From contig CAUWAG010000012.1 in NCBI GenBank assembly GCA_963556695.1, forward strand, positions 124,001-188,000: 64,000 bases of DNA. Reading direction: 5' to 3'. The notes under the pieces were generated by a model. The model did not search any database. It saw only the letters and a program-made list of their open reading frames with translations, and was not told the DNA's origin. Source of the stretch: Anthostomella pinea. Taxonomy: Eukaryota > Ascomycota > Sordariomycetes > Xylariales > Xylariaceae. This document shows, in pieces, positions 41,450 through 53,578 of the stretch (position 1 is the stretch's first letter; every line of letters starts with the position of its first letter). The translations under genes and the position numbers were made by a program.

Positions 41450-43041
41450 CTAGATCTTGACGGCCCATCCCGTCCCAGACTTCCGCATCCGCACCGACCG
41501 CGCCGCCAGTATGAATCCCATGCCCACCAGCAGCGCACAGCCCGTGAACGCCTGCGCGCCGACATAACTGCCGTCCATGGCGTCGATGATGGCACCCGCG
41601 ATCGGGTTCCCCGTCAGCACGGCGAAACTGACGACGGTGAACACCATGCCCATGCGCGTGCCCTGCTTTCTTAGGTCCGTCGTGAGGCTGCTCAGGCCGG
41701 CCGGGAACAGGCTTTGCAGCGCGCCGGCGGCGATGCCGTAGAAGACTGCCCACGCGTACAGCTGGTTGGGCGTGTCGACAGCCATCCAGCTCAGCAACGC
41801 GATGCCGCACACCAGACACGTCGGGATCATCATGTTGAGCGGGCCGAAGCGGTCAGCGAGGTGGTTCGGCAGCAGTCGGCCGAGGACGCCGATGCCGTTG
41901 AGCAGCAGCAGCATGTTGAGGCTGTCGACGTATGAGAGCCCTGGCGTGATGGCCGACCGGCTGAAGGCCGCGAGGTAGTAGAAGGCGAAGTACACGCCCC
42001 AGAAGTTGAAAAACATGCCGATGGTGTAGAAAGTGTATTCGAGCTCGCGGAATGCAGCCCACTCCACCAGGCTCCCCGCACGTCGCGGTGGCAGGCGTGA
42101 CCTCATGAAGATGTTGGCGAAAATGAGCGTGACGAGTAGCACGAAACCCATAGATCGGACTGCCCAGCCGAAGCCCGCTGTGGGTAGGAGCTCTCGCGCC
42201 ATGGCAGGGAAGACCAGGCCACCCGTGACAGAGCCGCAAGCCGTGATTCCGATGGCGAGAGAACGCTTCTTGCTGAAATAGGTCGAAACGGTGGAAATGG
42301 CTGGGCAGAAAAGGCAGCCACTGCCTAGCCCCATGCACAGGCCCTGCGACAGCAAGAGCTGCCAGTACTGCGTCGCCAGCGAGGTCGTAAAGATGCCCAA
42401 GATCATGAAGGCGGTACCAGCGGCGAGGACTGGGCGCAGGAAACCCGCGTCGACCAGGCGACCCGTGAAGGTGCCGATGAAGAAGGTGAGGAACACCTGG
42501 ATGGAGCCGATCCATGAGATGTCCGAGGGTGGGCGGTTCAGCAGCGTGGTGTAGTATGATCTATGCGTCCACATGTTAGTAATTGAATATCTGGGGCAAC
42601 TCGACTTTGCGATCTACGCACTGGAAGACTCCGAAAGAGTTGATGAAGCCCCATGTGTTCATGATGAGAAGATGGGCACAGAGACCTATTTCCATGTTAG
42701 TCTAGCGAACGGAGTATCTGGTATGCCCAAAAGATAGGGAGAAGCTCACACGTCAACCAAGCTTCCCGACCCCCGTCCGGCGGCGGGCCCGGGTTCCAGC
42801 TCGCATTCGACGACATCTTGCTCAAAACTCGGTTGACGGCCCCCGCCATATCGTCCGCATCTTTATTCAAGACCTCTGCCTCCAGCGGGCTCCCATTCGC
42901 ACCCCTTGTCTCGTTTTCCTTTTCTGCGGTGTTCTCTTGTTCGGCATGGTGATCTACAGGGTGAAGTCTGTTGGACTGCTGTTTCTCAACATCTACAGGA
43001 AGATCATCTTCACTGGAACTGATCGGGGCGGAAGACGTCAT
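41450..43041 (-). CDS. MFS transporter, monocarboxylate transporter (MCT)-like
   Basis: Predicted plasma-membrane carrier with 12 spans. Three exons: 42750-43041, 42622-42685 and 41450-42560, joined by GTGAGC..AATAG and GTGCGT..CATAG introns, giving 488 aa. An acidic N-terminal tail (about 80 residues) precedes the motif DGGREAWLTCLCAHLLIMNT, the first span of fungal MCT-like proteins. Then come GFINSFGVFQSYYTTLLNRP and SDISWIGSIQVFLTFFIGTF, both typical. The mid-protein loop and GVLGRLLPNHLADRFGPLNM (motif A-like repeat of the second half) are intact. Substrate not predictable: many fungal members carry riboflavin, monocarboxylates or are unassigned. No defects seen. Confidence 0.9.
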
Positions 43042-44547
43042 AGCGTCGAGAGGTGGGCGAGATTGTCAATTCGGCTCAGTACCCAAATTTCTTTGAAGAC
43101 GGACTCAGGACGACAGGAGCAGCAGCAGCAGCAGCAGCAAACAGCAGAAACCTCACTTGTTATCGGCGAACGGCTGCGTTTGTAGTCTCCGGAGGTCAGG
43201 TGCACACCCGATCGTCGGCTGGTTTCCGTCACAAGCCGCCTGATTAGTGCCGTGTCTCCAGATGGGGGTATGCAGGTATGGCATGCGACAACCCGGGAAA
43301 TGGAGGAGATGTCGGAATAGAGCAGGACCGAGAGACCAGGCTCAGTGTTGATAAATCAAGACAAACCGAGAAGGCGATGGAAGATGGCGTGTAGTGGAAC
43401 GAATCCTTTGACAATATTATATTCTGAGTCGGACCTCTGCGATATGAAGCGGGGCTGGGAATGGGCGATGTCGAGTTGGGATGCGATGGACAATAGTTGC
43501 AGCCAAGGATGGATGACGTTTAACTCGCCTCTGATGAGTCGCAGCATGCTCGCAGTTGGCCCGATACCGCCTCCGTCGGATCGTCCCGCTGAGTAGGTTA
43601 GATTGCTTGATTCCATGTCATCTGGTCGTATCTACATCTCGCAAGGTAGCAAGGGCGCGCATCTGGCCAGCAGGCTGGCCCGTCTTTCGTCAATCTCCCC
43701 AGCTTCCCCGACGCGCCGGTCCAAGATGGCCGAGCCAACAAGCCGTTCGACAGCAAGCATGTGGATCCCCATCCCCAGACTCCCTGGCTGCTTATTCCCG
43801 GACAGAACCCGTGGCGACAAGACGTCCCCGGTTTCTCTCCAATCCCACACAGCGCAGCCGGTCAGACGCGGTGTGCATGCCGTGTTGGTGCGCACAGCCT
43901 GCCCCTAACCGCGGAAGATACGCCCCAAGATAGTCAGCCATTCCAGGTGTCTGGGCTGGGCAGCCTGGGCGTTTGGCTCGGGAAGAGACTGAAGAGCCGG
44001 GCGCATTGGTAATGAGCATGAGAACGGCCGGGAACCCTTAATTGCCCACTCCGATGTCGCTGGCAATCGGGGCACCCTACCTCCGGACTCGTCCACTACA
44101 CTGCACACGTCCGCTTCACAGCACCCGACACATTATCTACCGAGGCCATGGCAGCGGCGGGAAACTACTGAACTCCACGGCCGTCGGCACCCATCGAATC
44201 ATCCATTGGGCCTGGAGTTCAGTCACAACGACTGTTGAAACCTGGGAAGGCCGCGAGCTCTGGGTACAGTGACATTTCTCCATTTGATGATATCTATTTA
44301 CATCGAACTCGATCGACCAAAATTGGCACCATGTTCTGCTTCATTTCCCCCTGATCTCTCTCCACCTAGGTATTACGCCAGAGACAGGCAATAACCTTGT
44401 CTGCGTGGCCTGCTGTTATATGTCGAGCAAAATTTCCGATGAAAGCAAATCGATTTTTCGGAGTTCCAAATCCACCTCGTCACCACAATGCAGCATGGAC
44501 ATTCTGTCCCCGAAGAGACCAAAGTCCGTTCACTTCGACGACGACTT
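43042..44547. other. intergenic, MFS promoter and 3' side of the wall-protein gene
   Basis: A CAG microsatellite lies at about 43120-43140 (seven units). Short frames at 43345-44272 on both strands look like chance. No RNA gene or repeat recognised. Confidence 0.35.
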
Positions 44548-47500
44548 TCACTCCATACCAGTCCATTCGCGCTTCACAATGGAGTCGCGCACCTTGGAGC
44601 GACACACCGCCTGCTCACAGTCGTTGTCGGCCCATCCAAGTGCAACGTCGTCTGCCCACCAAATCTCGTCATGACCGTCCACCTTCAAGGTGATCAGGAC
44701 CGAAGTCAGAGCATCGAAGCCTGAGACCGTGACAGGGGCCAACTTGCAGTGTTCTGTGGCCCCGCAAGCAGGAACAGGGATCGTCTGCGAGGCGACGGCA
44801 CTCTCTTGTCCAAGCGAATGGTCATACTTCATCCCAGTGAAAGTGAAAAGACATTGCGAACCTGTGGAACTGCATCCAAGGCTCATACCGTAGAAGTGGA
44901 ATGCGAAGCAAGTCGATGATCTTTGCGGACCGAGACTGATCTCTGCCGCATTCAAGGGCACATCGGGTACAGCTATATTCGAGATCGATGCTGGGGTAAA
45001 TCGGAGAATGGGTTTGCCCGAAGACGCGCGGAGCGGGTCTGAAGCAGATGACAGTACCTCAAAGCCCGGGGAGAACCAGAATCGATGGTACGGATTTGAC
45101 ATCGGCGTCGGCTTCAAGTCCTGCGAATCCAGATCTGCTCCCACCTCAAGGTGTAGATCATCAAGCTGGGGATGGTCAGCACTGCAATTTTACAAGGGGG
45201 AGCCGGGAGCTTACGTTGAACACGAAGTCGCCCGTGTCAGCCATGTTGCCGCAAGTAGTGGGCATGGGATCTTGTGCCTCAGTGGAAAAGCCCTCTCGCG
45301 AGCCTGACGAGCGAACAATGACGGTCGATAGGGTAGAGGGTACAGCCGTGGCTGGGTCCAAGGGCGGATGGGACGGGACGGCGGATCTCCGAGCGACATG
45401 AGCAGAGCCGAACACGTAACCACCAGGTACGGTGGTTGGCGCTAAGTTGCTGTAGGTAATACTCACATTGTTCGCGACGCGCGGCTCGGCCGTCGAGCTG
45501 GGGGCAGAAGGCTGCGTCGTTGCTACGTCGACACACCAGGAGAGTGTCCATGTCGCGATCTCCATCGTTGTCATTGAGAGGCAAGGGTAAGGTGGAGTGT
45601 CTGACATTTGGGGCGAGATCGAAACAGAGATGGTGGAGCTGAATATGGGCAAATCGCTGGATCTGGGCACAGGCAGGTCTGAGTCGGATACAGACGAAAA
45701 TGGCTGAGGTGGTGCGGTCACAGTCGGGAATTGAGTCGATGAATTGCTAAATGGTGAGACAGGCGGTGGCAGGCTGGGCATCAGTGGTATTGAAACGGAG
45801 GGGGTAACATCAGAGGCTGTTGGTTCCGATGCAAACGTTCTGGCAGCCGACCCCTCTTCGCTACAAGACGTAGTCTCGCCGGATGTTATTGTTGGGATAG
45901 GAAGCTCTGAAGCACTCACGGAAGGTGTCTCAGAGGCAAATGTCCTAGCAGCAGACCCTTCGTCAGCGGGTGTGGTGGTCTCACCAACGTCCGTCGTTGT
46001 CAGCGGCGCGGCTGAAAGACTCATCGATGCCGTCGGAGATGTGGAGAAAATGGTTGTATTATCACTCGGAGACATTGAGGCTGGCATTGGAGATCCCGAC
46101 AATGGGAAACCGCTACCCGGTTGTTGGCCTGCCACCGATGAGGTGAGGTTCCAACCACTGCTTGGAAGAGATGACATGGGACCTCGGGAGGGCGTCGGGG
46201 ATGCTTCTCGCGGGGGACCTGTTCCTCGGGCCTCAGAGGTTTCGGGCGTCGGGGTTTCATCTGGCGGGGGCCCTGTTCCTCTGGCCTCAGAGGTTTCGGG
46301 GGCAGAAGTATCGGCACCAGAGGTCTCAGCGTCGGGAACGGAGGTGTCGGAGCAGGAGGTGGAACTGCTGCCGCCGCCCGTCGGGGTTTCTTCTGGTGGG
46401 GATCCTGTTCCTCTGGCCTCAGAGGTTTCGGGGCCAGAAGTATCGTCGGAGGAGGTAGAACCGCTGTCGCCACCGGTCGGTTGGGATGCTAGCACGAAGA
46501 CTTGTCAGCTCAATCAAGCCACACTTCCAACAGAGGGTGCGTGTATTTTGGAGGAAGCTGGATTTGAAACACGAGTGGAAAATGGGCTGCTTACCTATTG
46601 GGGTCCATGACTTGTGTGGGAGGGTAACCGTGCTTGCGGGAGCATCTGACAGCGTGGAGATTCTGGTGATAGTGCCCCAAGAGGACTGGGCCGAGGCGGA
46701 AATCGTAGAGACGCCAGAGCCTCCAGGGAGAGGGCTTGTACCGCTGATCAGACTCATATCACTGGCAATGTCGGTGCCGCTGACTTGGGTTGTGGAAGGA
46801 GAACCTCGGGCATCACCACTTGGAGAGGGACCGATGATCGTGATGACCTCTGGGGTGGTCTGACCGCCAGCAGTACCGCCAGGAGAACCGCCAGCGCCGG
46901 CCGAACCCTCGCTTGTGCCAATAAATGGTGGGATTGGAGAATGGGGTCCGCCATAGCCTAAAGGAGTAGATGTGACATGGCCCCCATCATTGAGTGTGTC
47001 AGACGGGTTGCCTTCTCCGCTCGGACCAGCGCCTGGAGCCCCTGATGTGCCCACGGGAATAGTCGAAGTAAGTGTCGGCAAGTCGGAGCCGCCTCCATTG
47101 CCTCCATTGCCTCCGTCACCAGGACCTTGGGGCACGGTGTTGGTGACTGTTGAGATCGGGGAAGTCGGTCCGTTGCCAGCAGCGGGGCTTGTGTCAGTTG
47201 CGGTGGGTGTGCCGCCACCGGGAACTTCAGAAGACTCCCCAGGGATAGTGCCGGTGATCCTAGGGAAAGAGGAGGTCTCGCCACCACCGCCAGCAGGATT
47301 CGTGTTGGTGCCGGTGATCGTGATGCCATCCGAGATTGAAGTAGGGAACCCGCCATCACTGATGCCACTGCCACCGGGCCCTTCAGATGAACCCTCAGGG
47401 ATCGTCAGGGTGATGGTTGGCAACGGGGAATTCAGACCGCTGCCACCAGCAGGGTTGGTGTTGGTGCCGGTAATCGGGACGCCGTTCGAAATAGAAGGAG

Positions 47501-49811
47501 GAGACTCTCCATTTCCGCCACCACCGCCGCCACCGCCGCCTGGGCCTTCAGACGAACCCTCAGGGATCGTCAGGGTGATTGTAGGCAAGGTAATTGTCGG
47601 CTCTGTAATTGTCGGCAAGGTGATTGTGGGTAAGGTGATTGTGGGAAAGGGGATAGTCAGCCCGCTGCCACCAGCAGGGTTTGTGTCAGTGCCGGAGACT
47701 GTGATGCCGTCTGAAATAGAAGGAGGAGACCCTCCATTCCCGCCGACACTGCCGCCGGGCGCCTCAGATGAATGCACAGGGATCGTCAGGGTGAATGTCG
47801 GCAAGGGGGAAGTCAGCCCGCTGCCACCAGCAGGGTTTGTGTCAGTGTCAGTTCCAGTGACCGTGGTGCCGCCCGAAATAGCCGTAGGAGACCCTCCATT
47901 TCCGCCGGCACTGCCACCGGGCCCCCCAGATGAATCCACAGAGATCGTCAGGGTGATTGTCGGTAATGGTGAGGTCAATCCGCTCCCACCAGAAGGGTTT
48001 GTGTCTGTGCCAGTGATAGTGATGACACGCGGCACTGAAGACGGCTCAAGTTCGGTCTCAGGGCACGACGAAGTGCCTTGGCCTACCTGACTACCGGTAT
48101 TGCCTGAACCTTCTGAGCCGCCAGGGACTTCTGAGCCGGCGGGGTTGCTTGGTCCTCCATTTTGTGCAGTCAAGGTAACCGTCTGTCCGATGCTCGAGCC
48201 TCCAGGACCGGTAGCCGTTCGAGGGATGGACGAGCCTCCAGGACCGCCTGAGCCTCCAGCATTGCTTGGTTCTCCACCGGGTGCAGTCAAGGTAGCTGTC
48301 TGTGGAATGCCGGAGTCACCAGGCGCTCCGGAGCCTCGAGCTTCACTTGGTTCTTCATCTGGTGCAGTCAAGGTAGCTGTTTGCGAGACGCCCGAGTCTC
48401 CGGGGCCGCCTGAGCTGCTAGGACTACCTGAGCCTCCGTCATTGCTCGGCCCCTCCGGTGTTGCAGTCCATATAGTTATCTGTGAGATGTCTGAGCCACC
48501 AGGAGCTTCGGAGCCTGGAGCTTCACTTGGTTCTCCACCGGGTGCAGTCAAGGTAGTTGTCTGCGAGATGCCCGAGTCTCCAGGACCCCCTGACGCATCA
48601 GTAGGCCCAGACGGGGATCCACCTTGACCTGAATTGGTGCTGGGTTGGCCATCTGTACCGACTGAACCACCTGTAAGGGGAAATGTGATGGTCGTTGCGG
48701 TGTTGCTCTGGTCACTGGGACCACCTGGACCGCCACCCTCGTTGCTGGCACTTGGTGATCCACCTGGGGCTGTGATTGTGATAGTCGACAGTGGTTGACT
48801 GTTTCCGTATCCTCCGTCGGGTGCAGTCCCTGTCTCGGTCTGCTGATCTGGTGCCGAGGACCTGCCGAAAGGACCAGGAGGGGATCCGGTGACCTGGCTG
48901 GGTAATGAAGAGACGCCGAATGGTCCGGGAGGGAGAGGTGAAACGGATGTCTGAATGCTGGAGGAGACACCGCCTTGCCCGGCAGAACCACTCGGGCCTT
49001 CAGGGGAACTTCCGAAAGATGCAGACGAGGAAGTGGGGTTGTTGCCGCCATTTGCTCCATTGAGGACGCTTGCAGTGAGAGTCGTGAAAGCAGGAGCTGA
49101 ACGGCCTTGGCTACCACCCGGAATACTCTCGGTAAGGGTAACGAAGGGGGAATCAGGGTTGAAGCTGCCTTGTACGCCACCCGGGGCACCACCTGGGCCA
49201 CCGGCTCCAGATTGAGTGAGGGTCAGAGTTGCAATGGTCGCTGCCGAATGTGTGTTGGTGAGATCAGGTTGACTGGGGCCGTTGGGAGTGAGAATGGTGT
49301 ATGTGAGAACACTTGAGGCGGTCTCGCCCGAGACAGGAGGCATGGTGATAGTGCGGAAACCAGTGGACCAGGGAACAGTGTCAGACGACGAAGTGGAGCA
49401 AGGCAGAGTAATTGTTCTGGAGGGAGACCAGGACAGTGGACCGGTAGCAGACAGGGGACCGGTAGCAGACAAGGAGCGGTAGGAAGTCTTGAGCGTAGTA
49501 TCGGAACCGCCTGGGCCGGGGCCACCTTCGCCAGCAGTGACGGTCGAGATGACGGTCGTCACAATGGGGGGCAGCACAGCCGGAGTGACAGTGATGAAGA
49601 CGGTGGTAGGAACAGGAACAGGACAGGTCTCGCCACCAGGGCCGCCACCAGGGCTTCCAGGGCTGCCAGGGCTGTTCAACTCTGTCAGCTTTGAGAGAAG
49701 ACTGATGGATAGGCGATCATTGACTTACGGGTTGCCGCCATATCCTTGGCCAGATGCCGATCCGAAGAGACCGACGGCCCCAAGGACACCCCAGAGGGCG
49801 TTCTCACGCAT
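44548..49811 (-). CDS. large secreted Ser/Gly/Thr/Pro-rich wall or adhesin-like protein
   Basis: Four exons (49729-49811, 46595-49671, 45215-46488, 44548-45165) have consistent phases and give 1,683 aa. Exon 1 encodes a signal peptide (MRENALWGVLGAVGLFGSAS). Residues about 28-1050 are low-complexity with two kinds of tandem repeat. One is about 25 residues (GGSGxPGxSxI..TATLTAPGGEPS). The other is about 40-45 residues (TGTNTNPAGGSGL..PLPTITLTIPEGSSEGPGG). Residues 1054-1478 add PETSEARGTGPP repeats. Exon 4 (about 205 aa, LDDLHLEVGADLDSQDLKPT onward) is a compact domain with paired Cys and WWADDVALGWADNDC. This resembles the C-terminal domain that ends many fungal Ser/Thr-rich surface proteins (DUF7371-like, recalled). 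The protein is probably heavily O-glycosylated and at the cell surface. No GPI signal visible. Confidence 0.8.
46960..48640. repeat. coding tandem repeats inside the wall-protein gene
   Basis: 47260-48020 holds about six imperfect units of roughly 120-135 bp (each with CCACCAGCAGGGTTTGTGTC-like sequence). 48090-48640 holds about seven units of roughly 75-80 bp (GGTGCAGTCAAGGTAGCTGT-like). Both preserve the frame, as expected for a length-variable surface protein. A short 18-bp sub-repeat (GTAATTGTCGGCAAGGTG-like) is at 47585-47660. Confidence 0.75.
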
Positions 49812-52109
49812 GCTTGCCGTGCTCTGCAATGTCAAGGCTGGTCAGCAGCGAGGTAGTAGGCGTGAAGTGGGGTAGAGGCGATGCTGGAATGAAGGCAGGT
49901 AACGAATGATGGCCTAGGTAGGATACGATGATGAAGAGAGGGGAGGAGGAGGTGACGAGCCCTGGAGGGTCAAGGGTTGAGGGCGGGTGGAAGAGGAGAG
50001 AGAGAGGGAAGACGGAATGGGAAGAGACGAAAGGGGAAGAAGACGAGAGGGGAAGAAGACGAGGGAGAATCGCAGGTGGCGGGCCTGCCAGAAAACTGGT
50101 TGAAAGGCAGGGTCGCGAGCGTGCCTTCCCATCTCGTAACTTGGAAGGCGAGGTTCGATCTCGGGGAGGAAGGCACGCGCAAATTTGACTCTCACAACCA
50201 CCTCCTGCCCGCTGCCGCCCACCCATTTTACCTTATATTGCATCATCCACATGTCGCACTCAAGCTTCTCTGGGAAGTCACAAGGAGGACTGGTTCCGAT
50301 GTGCCCCAACCGATGGATGACAGCCTGCAGGCATCTGCTTGAGGCTGGTGGGAAGGTGATTTGGATGTTGCATCCTGAATTCAACAGATGAAGGAAGGTA
50401 CATACATGATGACATGTACCAGCACGCTGCTGCTCCCTATCATCTGCCTGTGGTACCGCCAGCGACTGGCCTTGGGATGGTCCAGGCTGCGCATTTCAGT
50501 CGTCAATCTGTAGATAGTGATAGACGTTTGACCTGGTAATAGCTGTGAATGCAATGTTGTCGTTGGAACTCATGTTATGACTCCCGAGTCCTGCAGGGGT
50601 TCGAGGCCGAGTGCTCTTCATGTGAAGCTGCAGCTGATGGCTGACTGGAAGTGGTGACCAGCTGGAAGCCCCACTGTGCCTGACAGCCTGGGTCCCGTCA
50701 CATCGACCCCTTTTCACAACGCTGTAGCACTGAACACGATGCGCTTTTCCATCAGGAACCGGCAGGAATCGCCCAAAACGAATGGGCCTTCTACCCCTTA
50801 AGGACTTGAAGAGCGCACCGCACAATTTACTCTTATATTACCGTCTGGCAATCTGAAAGGCCCCCTTGGAAGAATATTGATTGCAGTCACATGGAATAGC
50901 GTGCCCAGCTGAATGGATTGTTTGCGATGGGCTTCAATATCCACATACAGGTTTCAATTTCTATATCGACGCCTGGAGCCTGGCACTAGATTATCGTGAA
51001 TTCCCAGCGCGTCACACGATCCCACGAGTTCTGAAGCGTGATCGTCAGCCAGGAAAGCCATGTAGGGCAATAGATTCAATCTCCCCTCCAAATCCCTCCC
51101 CTCTTCCATCAATCTGAAGATCAATGCAACGATAGTGGTGATAGCTTGATGCGGCGAAGTCTCCTAGCAGTGCATTACTTGCAAGAAAGCGAGGATAGAA
51201 TGGATGCATGTGGACGCCATCCGCTCCAAAAGGCGTGTTTCTGGAGAACAATTATCAGCCTGAATTAGCAAACATGGAAGGTTTCGCGTGGGATGTCATG
51301 GATGCTGACCCACGGCTGCTGATTGCCAGTGTATGTCGTGAATGCTTGTGTTCACCACGGCCGAGGCCTACCTCGTCTGGGATGGTTCAGGGTCTGCCTC
51401 AAGTGAGCCAGCACAGTCGGACTAGAAGTTGTCGGCTTGAGATTTGGTTCGGTAAGACAAACTCGTGTCGATCGCAACGGCAAGTCATGTCAGTCCGCCC
51501 ATACCTAGGTAGTCTACTCTCCAGGACGTGGGTGCATTTAAGGTGACAACCATATCAAGGAGCATATTGGACACCGTCTTGAGTAGCGAAGACGGCCATT
51601 GTCGCCATCGTGTCCGGGTAATGTTGCTACAGACTGTACAACTGAGGGTCAGGTGGTTGAAGTGATAGTCCAGGATTGCAAATGTCATCATTAAATCCTG
51701 AAGTACTGCTTTGTCTGCTGCAACTTACTATCTCATCAGCCTACCGGCACTCAGGAGATAGGAGGCAACCGCTGTAACAGCATTTGGAGCTAGCCATGGG
51801 AGCTTCCAGTCTTCATCATCATCGTACAGATGAGCGGCTCTTGCTCGAGGACCCTCGACTATTCGCGTCGTTGGATTCTCAAAGCGATGATCGTGAGCCG
51901 TGCACTCTGTGGCGCGGTGGCTAGATAGACCAGACTAGATGGACCGGATGGACTTGCCTGCTGATCTATGACATCCAGGGCAGCACCTCCTCGTGGTTCA
52001 CCTGCTGCTGCTGTAGCGAGCAGCCAGCGAGCGTGTCGACGGAGAAGACGAAAGGCAGGGTCATGATCTTGCGAACCAGTTTGGAGGAACAGAAGAAGCG
52101 GACAGCCTG
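49812..52109. other. upstream region of the wall-protein gene, no supported gene
   Basis: 49928-50075 is a purine-rich strand (GGAAGAAGACGAGAGGGG-like words) about 120-260 bp before the ATG. It is followed by unremarkable DNA. Short frames at 50496-50825, 50881-51117 and 51208-51546 lack features, start support or splice context. Two CTG/CAG-type words at about 52005 are too short to call. Confidence 0.35.
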
Positions 52110-52316
52110 TTACCTCTGTTCCAGACGCGCGGAGGCTTTCACTTCACTATGAAGTGCCCGAAGCTGTTCGTGAACGAGCGCAGCTCGCGCGAGTACTTCC
52201 TTGGGCTCCAGCGGCTTCGATGCCTGCAATAAGAGTCTCGTCGTCGAACATCCATGCTTCATACCTTGGCGAATTCGGCGCTTGGCCGTCTGTATTTGCG
52301 GAGAAGGGGGTTCCAT
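52110..52316 (-). CDS. small unassigned frame
   Basis: ATG at 52314-52316, 68 codons: MEPPSPQIQTAKRRIRQ then GMKHGCSTTRLLLQ then ASKPLEPKEVLARAALVHEQ and a helical end. A possible intron (GTATGA near 52265 to TTGCAG near 52223) would join RRIRQ to ASKPLEP. The charged helix is plausible. Located close to and in the same sense as the next upstream gene, so it could also be an extra 3' exon of a longer model. Low certainty. Confidence 0.25.
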   Translation of the reverse strand: MEPPSPQIQTAKRRIRQGMKHGCSTTRLLLQASKPLEPKEVLARAALVHEQLRALHSEVKASARLEQR

Positions 52317-52489
52317 GGAGATCCTCCTCGCCGGACTATCAGGGTATCATTGACCTGTAAAAAGAGAATTGTGGTATCAGCAACAATAACGATTCATTGA
52401 ATTAATTCTGCTTATGCCATGGTGCTGATGCCAAACACACCATTGAGTGCGCAGAGACCTATAGCGAGAGATTGAAGCATAACCAGCAT

Positions 52490-53448
52490 TCATACGGGAT
52501 AATCCACATATGGTGGCGGGGGCCCATCGGGATGGATCTCCGGCGTCTCTGCTGCTTCTTCCCCAGGCGCGGCTGTAGGTGCTCTCATCTGCTTCTCAAG
52601 CTTGACCGTCCACAACGCCGAGCCGGCCGTGGAAGTCAAAAGAAAGAAGAACGACAGTATGGGAACCAACTGAAGCAGCATAGCCACGGTTCCGAACCAA
52701 GTGTACTCCCACATCCTCGTCCTGATCTCCTGCTTCTGCTCCTTCTTTGTCAGGCCTCGCAGCTCGAACCATCGGTAGTGCGCAAATGTTCCGAGTCTCG
52801 CGCCGGTTATCAGGATGAAGGCGGGGGTCCCTACGTAGGGGATCAGGTTGAGCGGCAGGAAGAAGATCAGCTCGACAATTTGGATCAGGCTCCACGGCTG
52901 GTAGGCGGCAGCTGTCGTTGGCTTGCCGAGTTTCTTGACCGAGTTCGGCGCGTCTGGAAAGAGTAGTCGGTGGGGTGCGACGAGATCCTCGAGGTGCTCG
53001 TTCAGAAGAGTCGCCTGAGGCCAGTGGGTCAGCAGCGTGGTCTGGAAATGGCAGCCCCAGCTTGGAGATAGATCAGAGTGCGACTTACATCGAATATATC
53101 AACCCGGCACTCGTCGACGAAGAAGCCCTCGAAAAGGCCTTGAATGATGACTAGGCCTTCTCCCAGAACCAGGACTACCGCATTGAGCCACACAGCCCAG
53201 CCATGGAAGAGCGCCAGAAAGGCATACTGCGGCAGGAAGGTGAATGTGAAGAGAATGGTGTATACCAAGGTCGAGATGATGGACAGAGGAAGCAGTCGGC
53301 CGACGAAGAGCGGGTAGAAGGCAGGATGACGTAGGAAATAGTAGATTCCGCGCAGGGGGTACGAGGCTGCGACAAACCCGCGCGAGAGGTAGTTGTAGAG
53401 TCGTTGGAGCGGTCGCATAGGTCTAGGGAGACGGTTTTCGGTTGGCAT
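52490..53448 (-). CDS. Rrt8/Lds-like (outer spore wall, EI24-type) membrane protein
   Basis: Two exons, 53089-53448 and 52490-53014 (GTAAGT..CCTCAG, phase 0), giving 294 aa. In yeast, Rrt8 and Lds1/Lds2 sit on lipid droplets and help dityrosine spore-wall formation. The filamentous-fungal homologues are mostly uncharacterised. The sequence shows several hydrophobic spans: YPLFVGRLLPLSIISTLVYT, TFLPQYAFLALFHGWAVWL, then LIFFLPLNLIPYVGTPAFIL and MLLQLVPILSFFFLLTSTAG. Between them are EGFFVDECRVDIFD and RLGTFAHYRWFELRGLTKKE, all in the family order. The C-terminal tail is Pro-rich and ends PPPPYVDYPV, containing a PPxY motif. No defects seen. Confidence 0.8.
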
Positions 53449-53578
53449 ACTGCAGGTGATTATCGCTGCATTCGTGCGTTCTGGGGAGCAGTGAAGCAGA
53501 CGGGATGGTGTTGAGTGCGCCCTTCAGTGATTCCATGCAGACTGAGGCCCGTGCTTATGCAACCTGATATGCAGCATA

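Noticed and set aside
46972..48627. Long plus-strand frames of 372 and 175 codons
   Set aside because: Antisense shadows of the Gly/Ser/Thr repeats in the wall-protein gene.
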